Shown here: positions 24,855 to 32,375 of the stretch, one piece after another
Position numbering within the stretch: position 1 is the first letter of the stretch
Layout of the letters: every line of letters begins with the position of its first letter
Source: Cellulomonas sp. Leaf334
GTDB lineage: Bacteria > Actinomycetota > Actinomycetes > Actinomycetales > Cellulomonadaceae
DNA: 64,000 nt
Direction: 5' to 3'
Assembly (NCBI RefSeq): GCF_001424195.1
Contig: NZ_LMOO01000001.1
Location: 2,028,812 to 2,092,811, forward strand
Made by a program: the position numbers and the translations under genes
The notes under the pieces: model-generated
The model's input: the letters and a program-made list of their open reading frames with translations, nothing else
The model's database searches: none
Told to the model about the DNA's origin: nothing

Positions 24855-25496
24855 ATGCTCGCCCCGATCACGCTCACCGGTCGCCACGTGCGGCTGGAGC
24901 CGCTCGCCCTGACCCACGTCGTCGGGCTCGCCGCCGCAGCCGCCGAGGAGCGCGGCAGCTACGGGTACACGTGGGTCCCCGACGGGCTAGACGAGACGCA
25001 GACCTACGTCGAGGCGGCCCTGGAGCACGCGTCCGGTGGGCGCGCGATCCCGTTCGCGGTGCGGCGGCTCTCCGACGACGCGGTGGTCGGCAGCACCCGG
25101 TTCCTCGACCTCGAGGTGTTCCAGGAGCCGGCGCCGTGGCCGCCCGGCATCGGGACCGGCGGGGTGCCCAGCGACGAGAACCCGCCGTCCGTCGCCGAGA
25201 TCGGGAGCACCTGGTACGCGGCCTCGGCGCAGCGGACCGCGATCAACACCGAGACCAAGCTGCTCCTGCTGACGCACGCGTTCGAGACGTGGCGGTCGCT
25301 GCGGGTCACCCTGAAGACCGATGCGCGCAACGCGGCGTCGCGACGGGCGATCGAGCGGATCGGAGGCCGGTTCGAGGGCGTCCGCCGCGTGCACACCGTC
25401 GCCACCGACGGCGGTCTGCGGGACACGGCGTACTTCTCGATCGTCGCCGCGGAGTGGTTCGTCGTCCGCGCAGGCCTGGTCAACCGCCTGGCCTGA
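24855..25496 (+). CDS. RimJ/RimL-like GNAT N-acetyltransferase
   Basis: A 213-residue GNAT protein. It has LTGRHVRLEPLALTHVVGLA at the start, then GSTRFLD, TWYAASAQRTAINTETKLLLLTHAFE and the late DARNAASRRAIERIGGRFEGVRR. This pattern is the RimJ/RimL subgroup in which the acetyl-CoA loop is followed by N-R-A-S. ATG at 24855 follows CAGGAT (24843-24848) by 6 bases, a leaderless start. It stands alone between the two YCII-ECF modules and converges on the second. The 101 bases before it show no gene. Confidence 0.82.
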   Translation: MLAPITLTGRHVRLEPLALTHVVGLAAAAAEERGSYGYTWVPDGLDETQTYVEAALEHASGGRAIPFAVRRLSDDAVVGSTRFLDLEVFQEPAPWPPGIGTGGVPSDENPPSVAEIGSTWYAASAQRTAINTETKLLLLTHAFETWRSLRVTLKTDARNAASRRAIERIGGRFEGVRRVHTVATDGGLRDTAYFSIVAAEWFVVRAGLVNRLA

Positions 25497-25511
25497 CCCC
25501 CATCCCCCGCA

Positions 25512-25555
25512 ACGTCCGCACATCGGTGGGTTCCAGCGCTTCTTTGTGCGGACGT
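25512..25555. terminator. Long-armed inverted repeat between convergent genes
   Basis: ACGTCCGCACA (25512-25522) and TGTGCGGACGT (25545-25555) are perfect 11-bp arms around a 22-base loop. The right arm runs into the stop codon of the ECF gene. The large loop is unusual for a terminator, so a small repeated element is also possible. Confidence 0.5.
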
Positions 25556-26754
25556 CACTGATCCGCTAGCGCTGACCGTTGGTGGAGCAGGAAGTCGCGT
25601 TCCGGGGCGGTGGTGGTCAGGGCCAGAGCCGCGTCGTACGCCGCGGTCGCCTCCGGGCGGCGGTCCAGGCGGCGCAGGAGGTCGGCGCGGACCGCGTGGA
25701 ACAGGTAGAAGCGGTCCAGGGGCAGGTCGTCGACGAGGGCGAGCCCGGCGGCGGGCCCGTCGAGCTCCGCCACGGCCACGGCGCGGTTGAGGGCGACCAC
25801 GGGGCTCGGCGCGATCGACATGAGCTGGTCGTAGAGGATGACGATCTGCCGCCAGTCCGTCCCGGCGGGCTCGCTGTGCACCGCCTGCATCGCGGCCTGC
25901 AGCTGGTAGGGACCGAGGTGGTCGCGGCGCAGGCACCGGCGGACGAGCTCGCGGCCCTCGTCCAGCTCGCCCGGGTCCCACCGCGAGCGGTCCTGGTCGC
26001 GCAGCAGGACGAGCGAGCCGTCGGCGGACACGCGGGCGTCGCGGCGGGCGTCGGTGAGCAGCAGGAGCGCGAGCAGCCCGAGCGCCTCGGGCTCGTCGGG
26101 CATGAGCTCGACCAGCACGCGACCGAGGCGGATCGCCTCGGCGCACAGGTCGTCGCGGACGGCGGCCCCCGAGCCGGTCGTGAACACCAGGTAGACGACG
26201 GCGAGGACGGCGCGGAGCCGGTCGGGCAGGTCGGCGTCCGAGGGGACCCGGTAGGGGATGCGGGCGTCGCGGATCTTGCCCTTCGCACGCACGAGGCGCT
26301 GGGCCATCGTCGGCTCGGGGACGAGGAACGCCCGCGCGATCTCCGGGGTGCTCAGCCCGCCCAGCAGCCGGAGCGTCAACGCCACCTGCGCCTCGACGGA
26401 CAGCGCCGGGTGGCAGCACGTGAAGAGGAGCCGCAGCCGGTCGTCGCGCACGGGTCCCTCCTCCACCGGGTCGTCGCGCTGGTGCAGCAGCGCCGCCTGC
26501 GCGTGCCGGTCGTCGCGGGACGCCTCGCGGCGCAGCCGGTCGATCGCCTTGCGCTTGGCCGTCGTGATGATCCAGCCGGCCGGGCTGGGTGGGACGCCGT
26601 CCGTCGGCCAGTGCTGGACGGCCGCGACGAACGCCTCCTGGACGGCCTCCTCGGCGACGTCGAGGTCGCCGAACGACCGGGCGAGGACCGCGACCGCGCG
26701 GCCGTGCTCCGCGCGGAACACCCGCGCGATCGCGTCCTCGTCCGCGGTCGTCAC
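25555..26754 (-). CDS. ECF sigma factor with C-terminal extension (ECF42/DUF6596 type)
   Basis: A 399-residue ECF42-type sigma factor. Region 2 includes [23 protein letters not shown] and [21 protein letters not shown]. Region 4 includes [28 protein letters not shown], followed by the TPR-like tail ([34 protein letters not shown]). GTG at 26754 lies 10 bases after the YCII stop. It is a paralogue of the sigma factor at 22221-23477, but the sequence has diverged throughout, so the two modules probably sense different signals. Confidence 0.9.
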   Translation of the reverse strand: MTTADEDAIARVFRAEHGRAVAVLARSFGDLDVAEEAVQEAFVAAVQHWPTDGVPPSPAGWIITTAKRKAIDRLRREASRDDRHAQAALLHQRDDPVEEGPVRDDRLRLLFTCCHPALSVEAQVALTLRLLGGLSTPEIARAFLVPEPTMAQRLVRAKGKIRDARIPYRVPSDADLPDRLRAVLAVVYLVFTTGSGAAVRDDLCAEAIRLGRVLVELMPDEPEALGLLALLLLTDARRDARVSADGSLVLLRDQDRSRWDPGELDEGRELVRRCLRRDHLGPYQLQAAMQAVHSEPAGTDWRQIVILYDQLMSIAPSPVVALNRAVAVAELDGPAAGLALVDDLPLDRFYLFHAVRADLLRRLDRRPEATAAYDAALALTTTAPERDFLLHQRSALADQ

Positions 26755-26764
26755 GGAGCAGCCA

Positions 26765-27106
26765 TCAGTACCGGAACGGCCGGACCTCGATGGGCAGGCC
26801 CGTCGCGACGGCCAGCTGCCCACCCCAGTCCATCGCCGCGTCGAGGTCGTCGACGTCGACGATGGTGAAGCCGCCCAGGTGCTCCCGGGCCTCGACGAAC
26901 GGGCCGTCGGTGGTGACCACCTGACCGTCCGTGGCGCGCAGGACGGTGGCCGTGCTGGGGTCGTGCAGACCGCCGGCGTAGACCCAGATGCCCGCGTCGC
27001 GCATGGCCTGGTCGACCGCGCCGACGGCTTGCATGACCGGTTCGAGGACCTCGGGGGCGGGTCGGGGTCCGTCGGGCTCCATCACGCTCAGCAGGTAGTG
27101 GCTCAT
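26765..27106 (-). CDS. YCII-related protein paired with ECF sigma factor
   Basis: A 113-residue YCII-domain protein. [45 protein letters not shown] and a C-terminal VRPFRY are typical of the short form linked to ECF42 sigma factors. ATG at 27106 has GAGGAGG upstream; a longer start at 27130 lacks one. It lies directly upstream of its sigma factor, mirroring the module at 21790-23477 but without an exporter gene. Confidence 0.88.
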   Translation of the reverse strand: MSHYLLSVMEPDGPRPAPEVLEPVMQAVGAVDQAMRDAGIWVYAGGLHDPSTATVLRATDGQVVTTDGPFVEAREHLGGFTIVDVDDLDAAMDWGGQLAVATGLPIEVRPFRY

Positions 27107-27187
27107 CGCGTCCTCCTCGGGGTGCGGCACCGGCCCTGCGCCGGCTGCTCACCCCTCATACGAACGGTGGGCAGCCGGATCGACAGG

Positions 27188-28033
27188 TCAGTCCGCTGCC
27201 ACCGGAACGTAGTCGAACGTGTCCGGGTCCGGGCCGGTGCGCTCGTCGCGGTTGAGGCTGGTGATGTCGGCGACGTCGACCTCGGAGAGCTCGAAGTCGA
27301 AGATCGCGAAGTTCTCCTCGATGCGGCTGCGCGTCACCGACTTGGGGAAGACGATGTCGCCGCGCTGGAGGTGCCACCGGAGAGTGACCTGCGCGGGGGT
27401 CTTCCCGAGCGACTCCGCGATGCGCACGATCGTCGGGTCGTCGAGGACCTTGCCCTGCGCGATCGGGCTCCACGCCTCGGTCGCGATGCCGTGCTCGGCG
27501 TCGAACGCGCGCACGTCGTCCTGCGTGAGGTACGGGTGCACCTCGATCTGGTTGACGGCGGGCGTGATGGTGGTCTCCGCGTGCAGGCGGCGCAGGTGGC
27601 CGGGCTGGAAGTTGGAGACGCCGATCGACTTGGCGCGGCCGGACCGGTAGAAGTCCTCCATCGCCTTCCAGGTGTCGACGAAGCTGCCCACGGTCGGCAG
27701 CGGCCAGTGGATGAGGAAGAGGTCCACGTAGTCGAGACCGAGCGTGTCGAGCGTCAGGTCGAACGCGATCGCCGCGTCCTCCGGGTCGTGCGCGTCGTTG
27801 TTGAGCTTGCTGGTGATGAAGACCTCGTCGCGAGACAGGCCGGACGCGGCGAACGCCTCGCCGACTCCCTGCTCGTTCTTGTACATCTGCGCGGTGTCGA
27901 TGTGGCGGTAGCCCACCTCGAAGGCCTGCAGGACCGCGTCCTTGGTCTCGGCCGGGTCGATCTGGAAGACGCCGAAGCCCAGCTGGGGGATCTGCACGCC
28001 GGTGTTCAGGGTGATGTTCGGGACTGTGGTCAT
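27188..28033 (-). CDS. Aldo/keto reductase (AKR5-like)
   Basis: A 281-residue NADPH-dependent aldo/keto reductase. The catalytic tetrad is visible as the Asp of YRHIDTAQ, the Tyr of MYKNE, the Lys of ITSKLNN and the His of LIHWPLP. The NADPH segment is FPKSVTRSRIEENFAIFDFELS. Such enzymes reduce diketogluconate, methylglyoxal and other carbonyls. ATG at 28033 is used although GGGAGG is only one base away; ATG at 28042 is the alternative. It is divergent from the SDR-TetR operon, with a palindrome between them. Confidence 0.88.
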   Translation of the reverse strand: MTTVPNITLNTGVQIPQLGFGVFQIDPAETKDAVLQAFEVGYRHIDTAQMYKNEQGVGEAFAASGLSRDEVFITSKLNNDAHDPEDAAIAFDLTLDTLGLDYVDLFLIHWPLPTVGSFVDTWKAMEDFYRSGRAKSIGVSNFQPGHLRRLHAETTITPAVNQIEVHPYLTQDDVRAFDAEHGIATEAWSPIAQGKVLDDPTIVRIAESLGKTPAQVTLRWHLQRGDIVFPKSVTRSRIEENFAIFDFELSEVDVADITSLNRDERTGPDPDTFDYVPVAAD

Positions 28034-28079
28034 GCCTCCCATTGCAACCCGCGCGGCGACGTCGCGCCTGTTAAGGTGC

Positions 28080-28097
28080 CAACTAACCAGTTGGTTG
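28080..28097. promoter_or_regulatory. Probable TetR operator
   Basis: CAACTAACCAGTTGGTTG is an 18-bp palindrome with one mismatched pair and an AC|AG centre, of the AACCAGTTGGTT type bound by many TetR proteins. It lies in the 83-base gap between the divergent AKR and SDR genes, and a TetR gene is the second gene of the SDR operon. Confidence 0.65.
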
Positions 28098-28116
28098 TCC
28101 CGCGCTAGGAGCCCAG

Positions 28117-29034
28117 ATGTACGTCGTCCCCGACCAGACCGGACGCACCGTCGTCGTCACCGGCGCCAACAGCGGCACGGGACGGGAAGCCGCCGAACGC
28201 CTCGCCGCCGCCGGTGCCCACGTGATCCTCGCCGTGCGCAGCGCGGAGAAGGGCGAGAAGGCGCTCGCGGAGATTCAGGCTGCGCACCCCGACGCGTCCG
28301 CCGAGGTGCGGATCCTCGATCTCGCCTCGCTCGCGTCGGTGCGGTCATTCGCCGACGACCTCGGCCGCGACCTCGACCACCTCGACACCCTGGTCAACAA
28401 CGCCGGCGTGATGACCCCGCCCACCCGCCACGAGACCGAGGACGGCTTCGAGCTGCAGCTGGGCACCAACTACCTCGGTCCGTTCGCGCTGACCAACCTG
28501 CTCCTGCCGCTCCTGCTGGTCGCCCCGGAGGGCCGGGTCACCACCATGAGCAGCGGCATGGCGGCAGTCGGGCGCATCCGGTTCGACGACCTGCAGTGGA
28601 CCCGGCGCCGGTACAGCCCCACGCGGTCGTACGCGCAGTCCAAGCTGGCCGACCTGCTGCTCGCCCGGCAGCTCGCGCGCGTCTCGATGCAGCGCGGCTG
28701 GGCGCTGCGCAGCAACGCGGCCCACCCCGGGTTCACGCAGACCAACCTGCAGACCGCGGGTGCGTCCCTCGGCAAGGACACCGTGCACCGCTCGTCCATC
28801 GCGCGCTTCCCGTTCGTCCCGTCGCAGCTCCCCCCCGAGGGCGCCGAGCCGATGCTGTTCGCCGCAGCCGACCCGCGCGCGGTCGAGGACGGCTACTACG
28901 GCCCGACCGGCCGGTTCGGGCTCGTCGGCCCCACCGGTCCCGTCCGCCTCAGCCGCCGCATGCGGGACGACCACACGGCCGCCCGGCTCTGGGCGGTGGC
29001 GCAGGACCTGACCGGCACGACGCTTCCCGCGTGA
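28117..29034 (+). CDS. Short-chain dehydrogenase/reductase
   Basis: A 305-residue SDR of the retinol-dehydrogenase-like subgroup. The cofactor loop is [12 protein letters not shown] (with T in place of the usual I), NNAGVM is the second motif, and YAQSK holds the catalytic Tyr and Lys with the upstream serine in TTMSSGMA. The substrate is unknown. AGGAG precedes ATG at 28117. The TetR gene follows with a one-base overlap (TGATG), so the regulator is co-expressed and likely controls this gene and the divergent AKR. Confidence 0.88.
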   Translation: MYVVPDQTGRTVVVTGANSGTGREAAERLAAAGAHVILAVRSAEKGEKALAEIQAAHPDASAEVRILDLASLASVRSFADDLGRDLDHLDTLVNNAGVMTPPTRHETEDGFELQLGTNYLGPFALTNLLLPLLLVAPEGRVTTMSSGMAAVGRIRFDDLQWTRRRYSPTRSYAQSKLADLLLARQLARVSMQRGWALRSNAAHPGFTQTNLQTAGASLGKDTVHRSSIARFPFVPSQLPPEGAEPMLFAAADPRAVEDGYYGPTGRFGLVGPTGPVRLSRRMRDDHTAARLWAVAQDLTGTTLPA

Positions 29035-29546
29035 TGGCCGCAGACACGCCGCGCCGGATCCTCGACGCGGCCGCCGACGAGTTCGCCGAGCGCGGGCTCG
29101 CCGGGGCACGGGTGGACCGGATCGCCGAACGGGCCGGCGCCAACAAGCAGCGGATCTACGCGTACTTCGGCAGCAAGGACCGGCTGTTCGAGCGCGTGGT
29201 CGAGGACCGGATCGAGCAGCTGCTCGACGCTGTGCCCTTCGACGCGGTCGACCTGCCCGGCTACGCGGTCCGGCTCTGGGAGTTCAACCTCGCGCACCCG
29301 TCGCTGGTGCGGCTGCTCCTGTGGCACGCCCTGGAGCGGCCGGGCGTGCAGGTCGGGCACTCGCAGGCGTCGCACGCCCGCAAGGTGGCTGCGCTGCGGG
29401 CCGTGAGGGGCGACGACGAGTGGCCCGCGGACCGGCTGCTCGGGCAGGTGCTCGCGCTGGTGCACGGCGTCACGCTCGCCCCGGGACCGGACCCGGAGCA
29501 CACGCGCGCCGACCTGCGCCGCGCGGTCAGCCGGCTGGTCGGCTGA
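29034..29546 (+). CDS. TetR-family repressor
   Basis: A 170-residue TetR protein. The N-terminal HTH is RRILDAAADEFAERGLAGARVDRIAERAGANKQRIYAYFGSKDRLFERVV. The C-terminal ligand domain is shorter than in classical TetR proteins. It is coupled to the SDR gene by TGATG and its probable operator lies upstream at 28080-28097. Repression of the SDR-tetR operon and of the divergent AKR is inferred from layout. Its 3' end overlaps the convergent SRPBCC gene by 20 bases. Confidence 0.88.
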   Translation: MAADTPRRILDAAADEFAERGLAGARVDRIAERAGANKQRIYAYFGSKDRLFERVVEDRIEQLLDAVPFDAVDLPGYAVRLWEFNLAHPSLVRLLLWHALERPGVQVGHSQASHARKVAALRAVRGDDEWPADRLLGQVLALVHGVTLAPGPDPEHTRADLRRAVSRLVG

Positions 29547-29955
29547 CGGGCTCGACGACGGCGCGCAGCCGCTCGGGCTGGATCCCGTCCTCCTTGGCGA
29601 TGGAGCGGCGGATGACCGGCGCGAGCACCTTCAGCGGACCGCGGACCTGGACGTCCGCGAGCAGGTGGAGGCTCGTGCCGCCCGCGGAACCGGTCAGCGT
29701 GTAGGTGTACAGGGCGGTCACGGGGCCGGAGCGCGACAGCAGGGCGAGCGTGCGCGGCGGGTCGAGGGTGTCGACGACCGCGGTCCGGTCCTTGCCCCGG
29801 ACGGTGAACGTCACGACGGCGCCCGGCGACACCGGTCCGCTCATCGCGGTCACGCCCGGCATCCACCGGGACGCCAGGGACCAGTCGGTGAGCGCCGCCC
29901 ACACCGCGTCGGGTGGGGCGGCGATGGTGGTCGTGGTGTCGATGGCGGTCGTCAT
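29527..29955 (-). CDS. SRPBCC/polyketide cyclase-like protein
   Basis: A 142-residue SRPBCC-fold protein (DTTTTIAAPPDAVWAALTDWSLASRWMPGVTAMSGPVSPG at the start, GGTSLHLLADVQVRGPLKVLAPVIRRSIAKEDG at the end). It probably binds a hydrophobic ligand; no activity can be assigned. ATG at 29955 follows minus-strand TAGCGT (29967-29962) by 6 bases, so it is leaderless. That box overlaps the stop codon of the upstream AraC gene. Confidence 0.8.
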   Translation of the reverse strand: MTTAIDTTTTIAAPPDAVWAALTDWSLASRWMPGVTAMSGPVSPGAVVTFTVRGKDRTAVVDTLDPPRTLALLSRSGPVTALYTYTLTGSAGGTSLHLLADVQVRGPLKVLAPVIRRSIAKEDGIQPERLRAVVEPVSRPAG

Positions 29956-29964
29956 GGCGCGACG

Positions 29965-30837
29965 CTAGGCGACCCCGCCGACGGGGTCTTGGACGGGATT
30001 GACCACCGGAGCGAAGCCCGGCTCCGTCGGGGCGTCCCCGTAGACCGCGCGGTAGGCCGCCACGTACGCGGCGGGCGTCGTCCCCGTGTGGCGCCGGAAG
30101 TGCCGGATCAGGTGCGCCTGGTCGTACCAGCCGCGCTCGGCGGCCACCTGCCCCCAGCCGACCGGGCGACCGGTGTCGAGCGACGCCAGCAGGTCCCGCA
30201 TCCGGGTCACCCGCGCGAACGTCCCAGGGCTGAGGCCGACCACGCGTCGGAACCCGCGGTCCAGGTGGGCGTGCGAGAGGTGCAGCGCGCGGGCCACGTC
30301 GGCGACCGGGCGCCCCGGGTCGGCGACGAGGGCGGCGACCGCGGCCTCCACCGCGTCGGTGCAGCGGGGCAGCGCGGGCTCGTGCACGGCGACGGACTCC
30401 CGGAGCGTCTCCTCGACCGCCGCGATCATGTCGGCCGGCTCGTCGAGCCCCAGCAGCTCGCGGCGCACCGCCGCCCAGGGCTCCGCACCCACCAGGCGGC
30501 CCCGCAGCGCGCGCGGGTCGACGCCGAACGCGGTCGCGCAGCCGACGGGTGTCGCGACGACCCCGACGCACCACGTCTCCCCGAGCGGGCGGTTCAGCAT
30601 CGGCTGGTCGTCGGGCCCCAGCAGGAACCCGGTCCGCGCGACGTGCCCGTCGCCGTGCCCGTTGCGTGCGACCTGGGCGATGGGCGCCCCGAGCACCAGC
30701 CCGAGCACCGCCGAGCCCGTCGGTGCGATGCGTTCGGCCGGCGCACGCAACCGGCCGCGGGCGTACCAGATGCCCGCCACGTACCGCCCGAGCGGACCGG
30801 TCGGCTCGTGCGTGAGGTAGGTGAAGTCGTCGGCCAC
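29965..30837 (-). CDS. AraC-family transcriptional regulator
   Basis: A 290-residue AraC-type regulator with an N-terminal DUF6597-like sensing part (LTHEPTGPLGRYVAGIWYARGR). The C-terminal double HTH holds VADVARALHLSHAHLDRGFRRVVGLSPGTFARVTRMRDLLASL and AAERGWYDQAHLIRHFRRHTGTTPAAY. GTG at 30837 is the best start. It is divergent from the FAD-linked oxidase gene at 30939, so that gene is a natural candidate target, along with the SRPBCC gene downstream. Confidence 0.87.
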   Translation of the reverse strand: MADDFTYLTHEPTGPLGRYVAGIWYARGRLRAPAERIAPTGSAVLGLVLGAPIAQVARNGHGDGHVARTGFLLGPDDQPMLNRPLGETWCVGVVATPVGCATAFGVDPRALRGRLVGAEPWAAVRRELLGLDEPADMIAAVEETLRESVAVHEPALPRCTDAVEAAVAALVADPGRPVADVARALHLSHAHLDRGFRRVVGLSPGTFARVTRMRDLLASLDTGRPVGWGQVAAERGWYDQAHLIRHFRRHTGTTPAAYVAAYRAVYGDAPTEPGFAPVVNPVQDPVGGVA

Positions 30838-30938
30838 CCGTCGATCGTCGCGCACTGTCGGAGGTCGGTGGAAAGGTCGTGCTCGCATGCCTGTCCGCAT
30901 GGCACCCTGCCGTGACCGACCCGCAAAGGAGCTTCGGC

Positions 30939-32279
30939 ATGTCCCATCCCCTCGCCTCCCTCGTGACCGGACCCGTGCTGACCCCGGGCGAGGAGGGGTT
31001 CGACGACGAGGTCACCCCTCACAACCGCGCGGTCGTGAACAGTCCCGACGTCGCGGTCGGTGCGACGAGCACGCAGGACGTGGTCGAGGCCGTGCGGTGG
31101 GCCACGTCGCGCCAGGTGCCGCTGACCGTGCTGGCCACCGGGCACGGCGCCACGAAGCCCGTCACGTCGGGGGTGCTGCTGACCACGCGTCGGCTCGGTG
31201 GGGTCGAGGTCGACCCGGACGCGCGCGTCGCCACGATCGGCGCCGGTGCACGGTGGACCGACGTCATCCCGGCCGCCGACGCACACGGGCTCACCCCCGT
31301 CGCCGGCTCGTCGACCCACGTCGGTGTCGTCGGCTACCTGCTCGGCGGGGGGATCGGCCCGTTCGCCCGCAGCCACGGGTCCAGCTCCGACCGGCTCCGG
31401 TCGCTCACCGTGGTCACCGGGACGGGGGAGGTGGTCGAGGCGTCGGCCGACGAGCACCCCGACCTCTTCTGGGCGCTCCGCGGCGGCAAGGTCGGGCTGG
31501 GCGTGGTGACCCAGGTCCGGCTCGAGCTGGTCGCGATCCCGGAGCTGTACGCGGGCGCGCTGTTCTTCGACGCCGAGCACATCGGCAGGGCGCTGCGCGG
31601 CTGGATCGCGTGGACGGCGACCGCGGACCCGCAGACGACGACGAGCGCGGCGATCATCTCGTTCCCCGACCTCCAGGCCGTCCCGCCGTTCCTGCGGGGT
31701 CGTACGGCGCTCGCGCTGCGGGTCGCGCGGCCCGGCGACGAGTCCGCCGGCGAGGCGGCCACCGCACCCCTGCGGGCGCTCGCCCCCACGTTCCTGGACA
31801 CGGTCGGCGTCCTGCCGGTCGCGCGCGCCGTGGAGATCCACAACGACCCGGTCCAGCCGGGACCCGGCTGGGTGCGCGGGATCATGCTCGGCCACGCGGA
31901 CGACGACCTCGCGACCGCCTGGCTCGACGTCGTCGGACCGGGGACCGGCCACCCGTTCGTGGCCGCCGAGCTGCGGCACGTCGCCGGCGCCACGGGCGTG
32001 GACGTGCCCGGCGGGTCGGCGGTCTCGGGGCGGGGCGCGGCGTTCGTCGCGGGGGTCGTCGGCAACGACCCGACGCAGTTCGCCACCACCCTGCCCACCT
32101 GGGCCGCCACGCTCAGCGAGGCCCTCGCGCCGTGGACCGTGGCGGAGCTCAACCCGAACTTCGCGGGGACGGGCACCCCGGTGTGGGCCCCGGCGACCGC
32201 CGACCGCCTGGCGCAGGTGCGCCGGACGTACGACCCGGCAGGGGTGTTCGGGCGCCCCCCGACTGGGGAGGAGTGGTGA
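30939..32279 (+). CDS. FAD-linked oxidase (BBE/PCMH family)
   Basis: A 446-residue flavoprotein. The PCMH FAD domain is read from TSTQDVVEAVRWATSRQVPLTVLATGHGATKP (the His of GHG is the usual 8-alpha flavin attachment point) through GVVGYLLGGGIGPFARSHG and DLFWALRGGKVGLGVVT. The C-terminus resembles BBE proteins (ELNPNFAGTG, VRRTYDPAGVF). It oxidises an alcohol, sugar or similar compound with oxygen. ATG at 30939 has AAAGGAG upstream. It is divergent from the AraC gene, its likely regulator. Confidence 0.85.
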   Translation: MSHPLASLVTGPVLTPGEEGFDDEVTPHNRAVVNSPDVAVGATSTQDVVEAVRWATSRQVPLTVLATGHGATKPVTSGVLLTTRRLGGVEVDPDARVATIGAGARWTDVIPAADAHGLTPVAGSSTHVGVVGYLLGGGIGPFARSHGSSSDRLRSLTVVTGTGEVVEASADEHPDLFWALRGGKVGLGVVTQVRLELVAIPELYAGALFFDAEHIGRALRGWIAWTATADPQTTTSAAIISFPDLQAVPPFLRGRTALALRVARPGDESAGEAATAPLRALAPTFLDTVGVLPVARAVEIHNDPVQPGPGWVRGIMLGHADDDLATAWLDVVGPGTGHPFVAAELRHVAGATGVDVPGGSAVSGRGAAFVAGVVGNDPTQFATTLPTWAATLSEALAPWTVAELNPNFAGTGTPVWAPATADRLAQVRRTYDPAGVFGRPPTGEEW

Positions 32280-32375
32280 AGGCTGCACGGTTCGCACCCG
32301 CGCCCCCACCCGGTGGTGGCACGCTCTCCGAGCGTCGCCCGAGCGGGACGCAGCCGCACGTGACGAGAGGACAGC

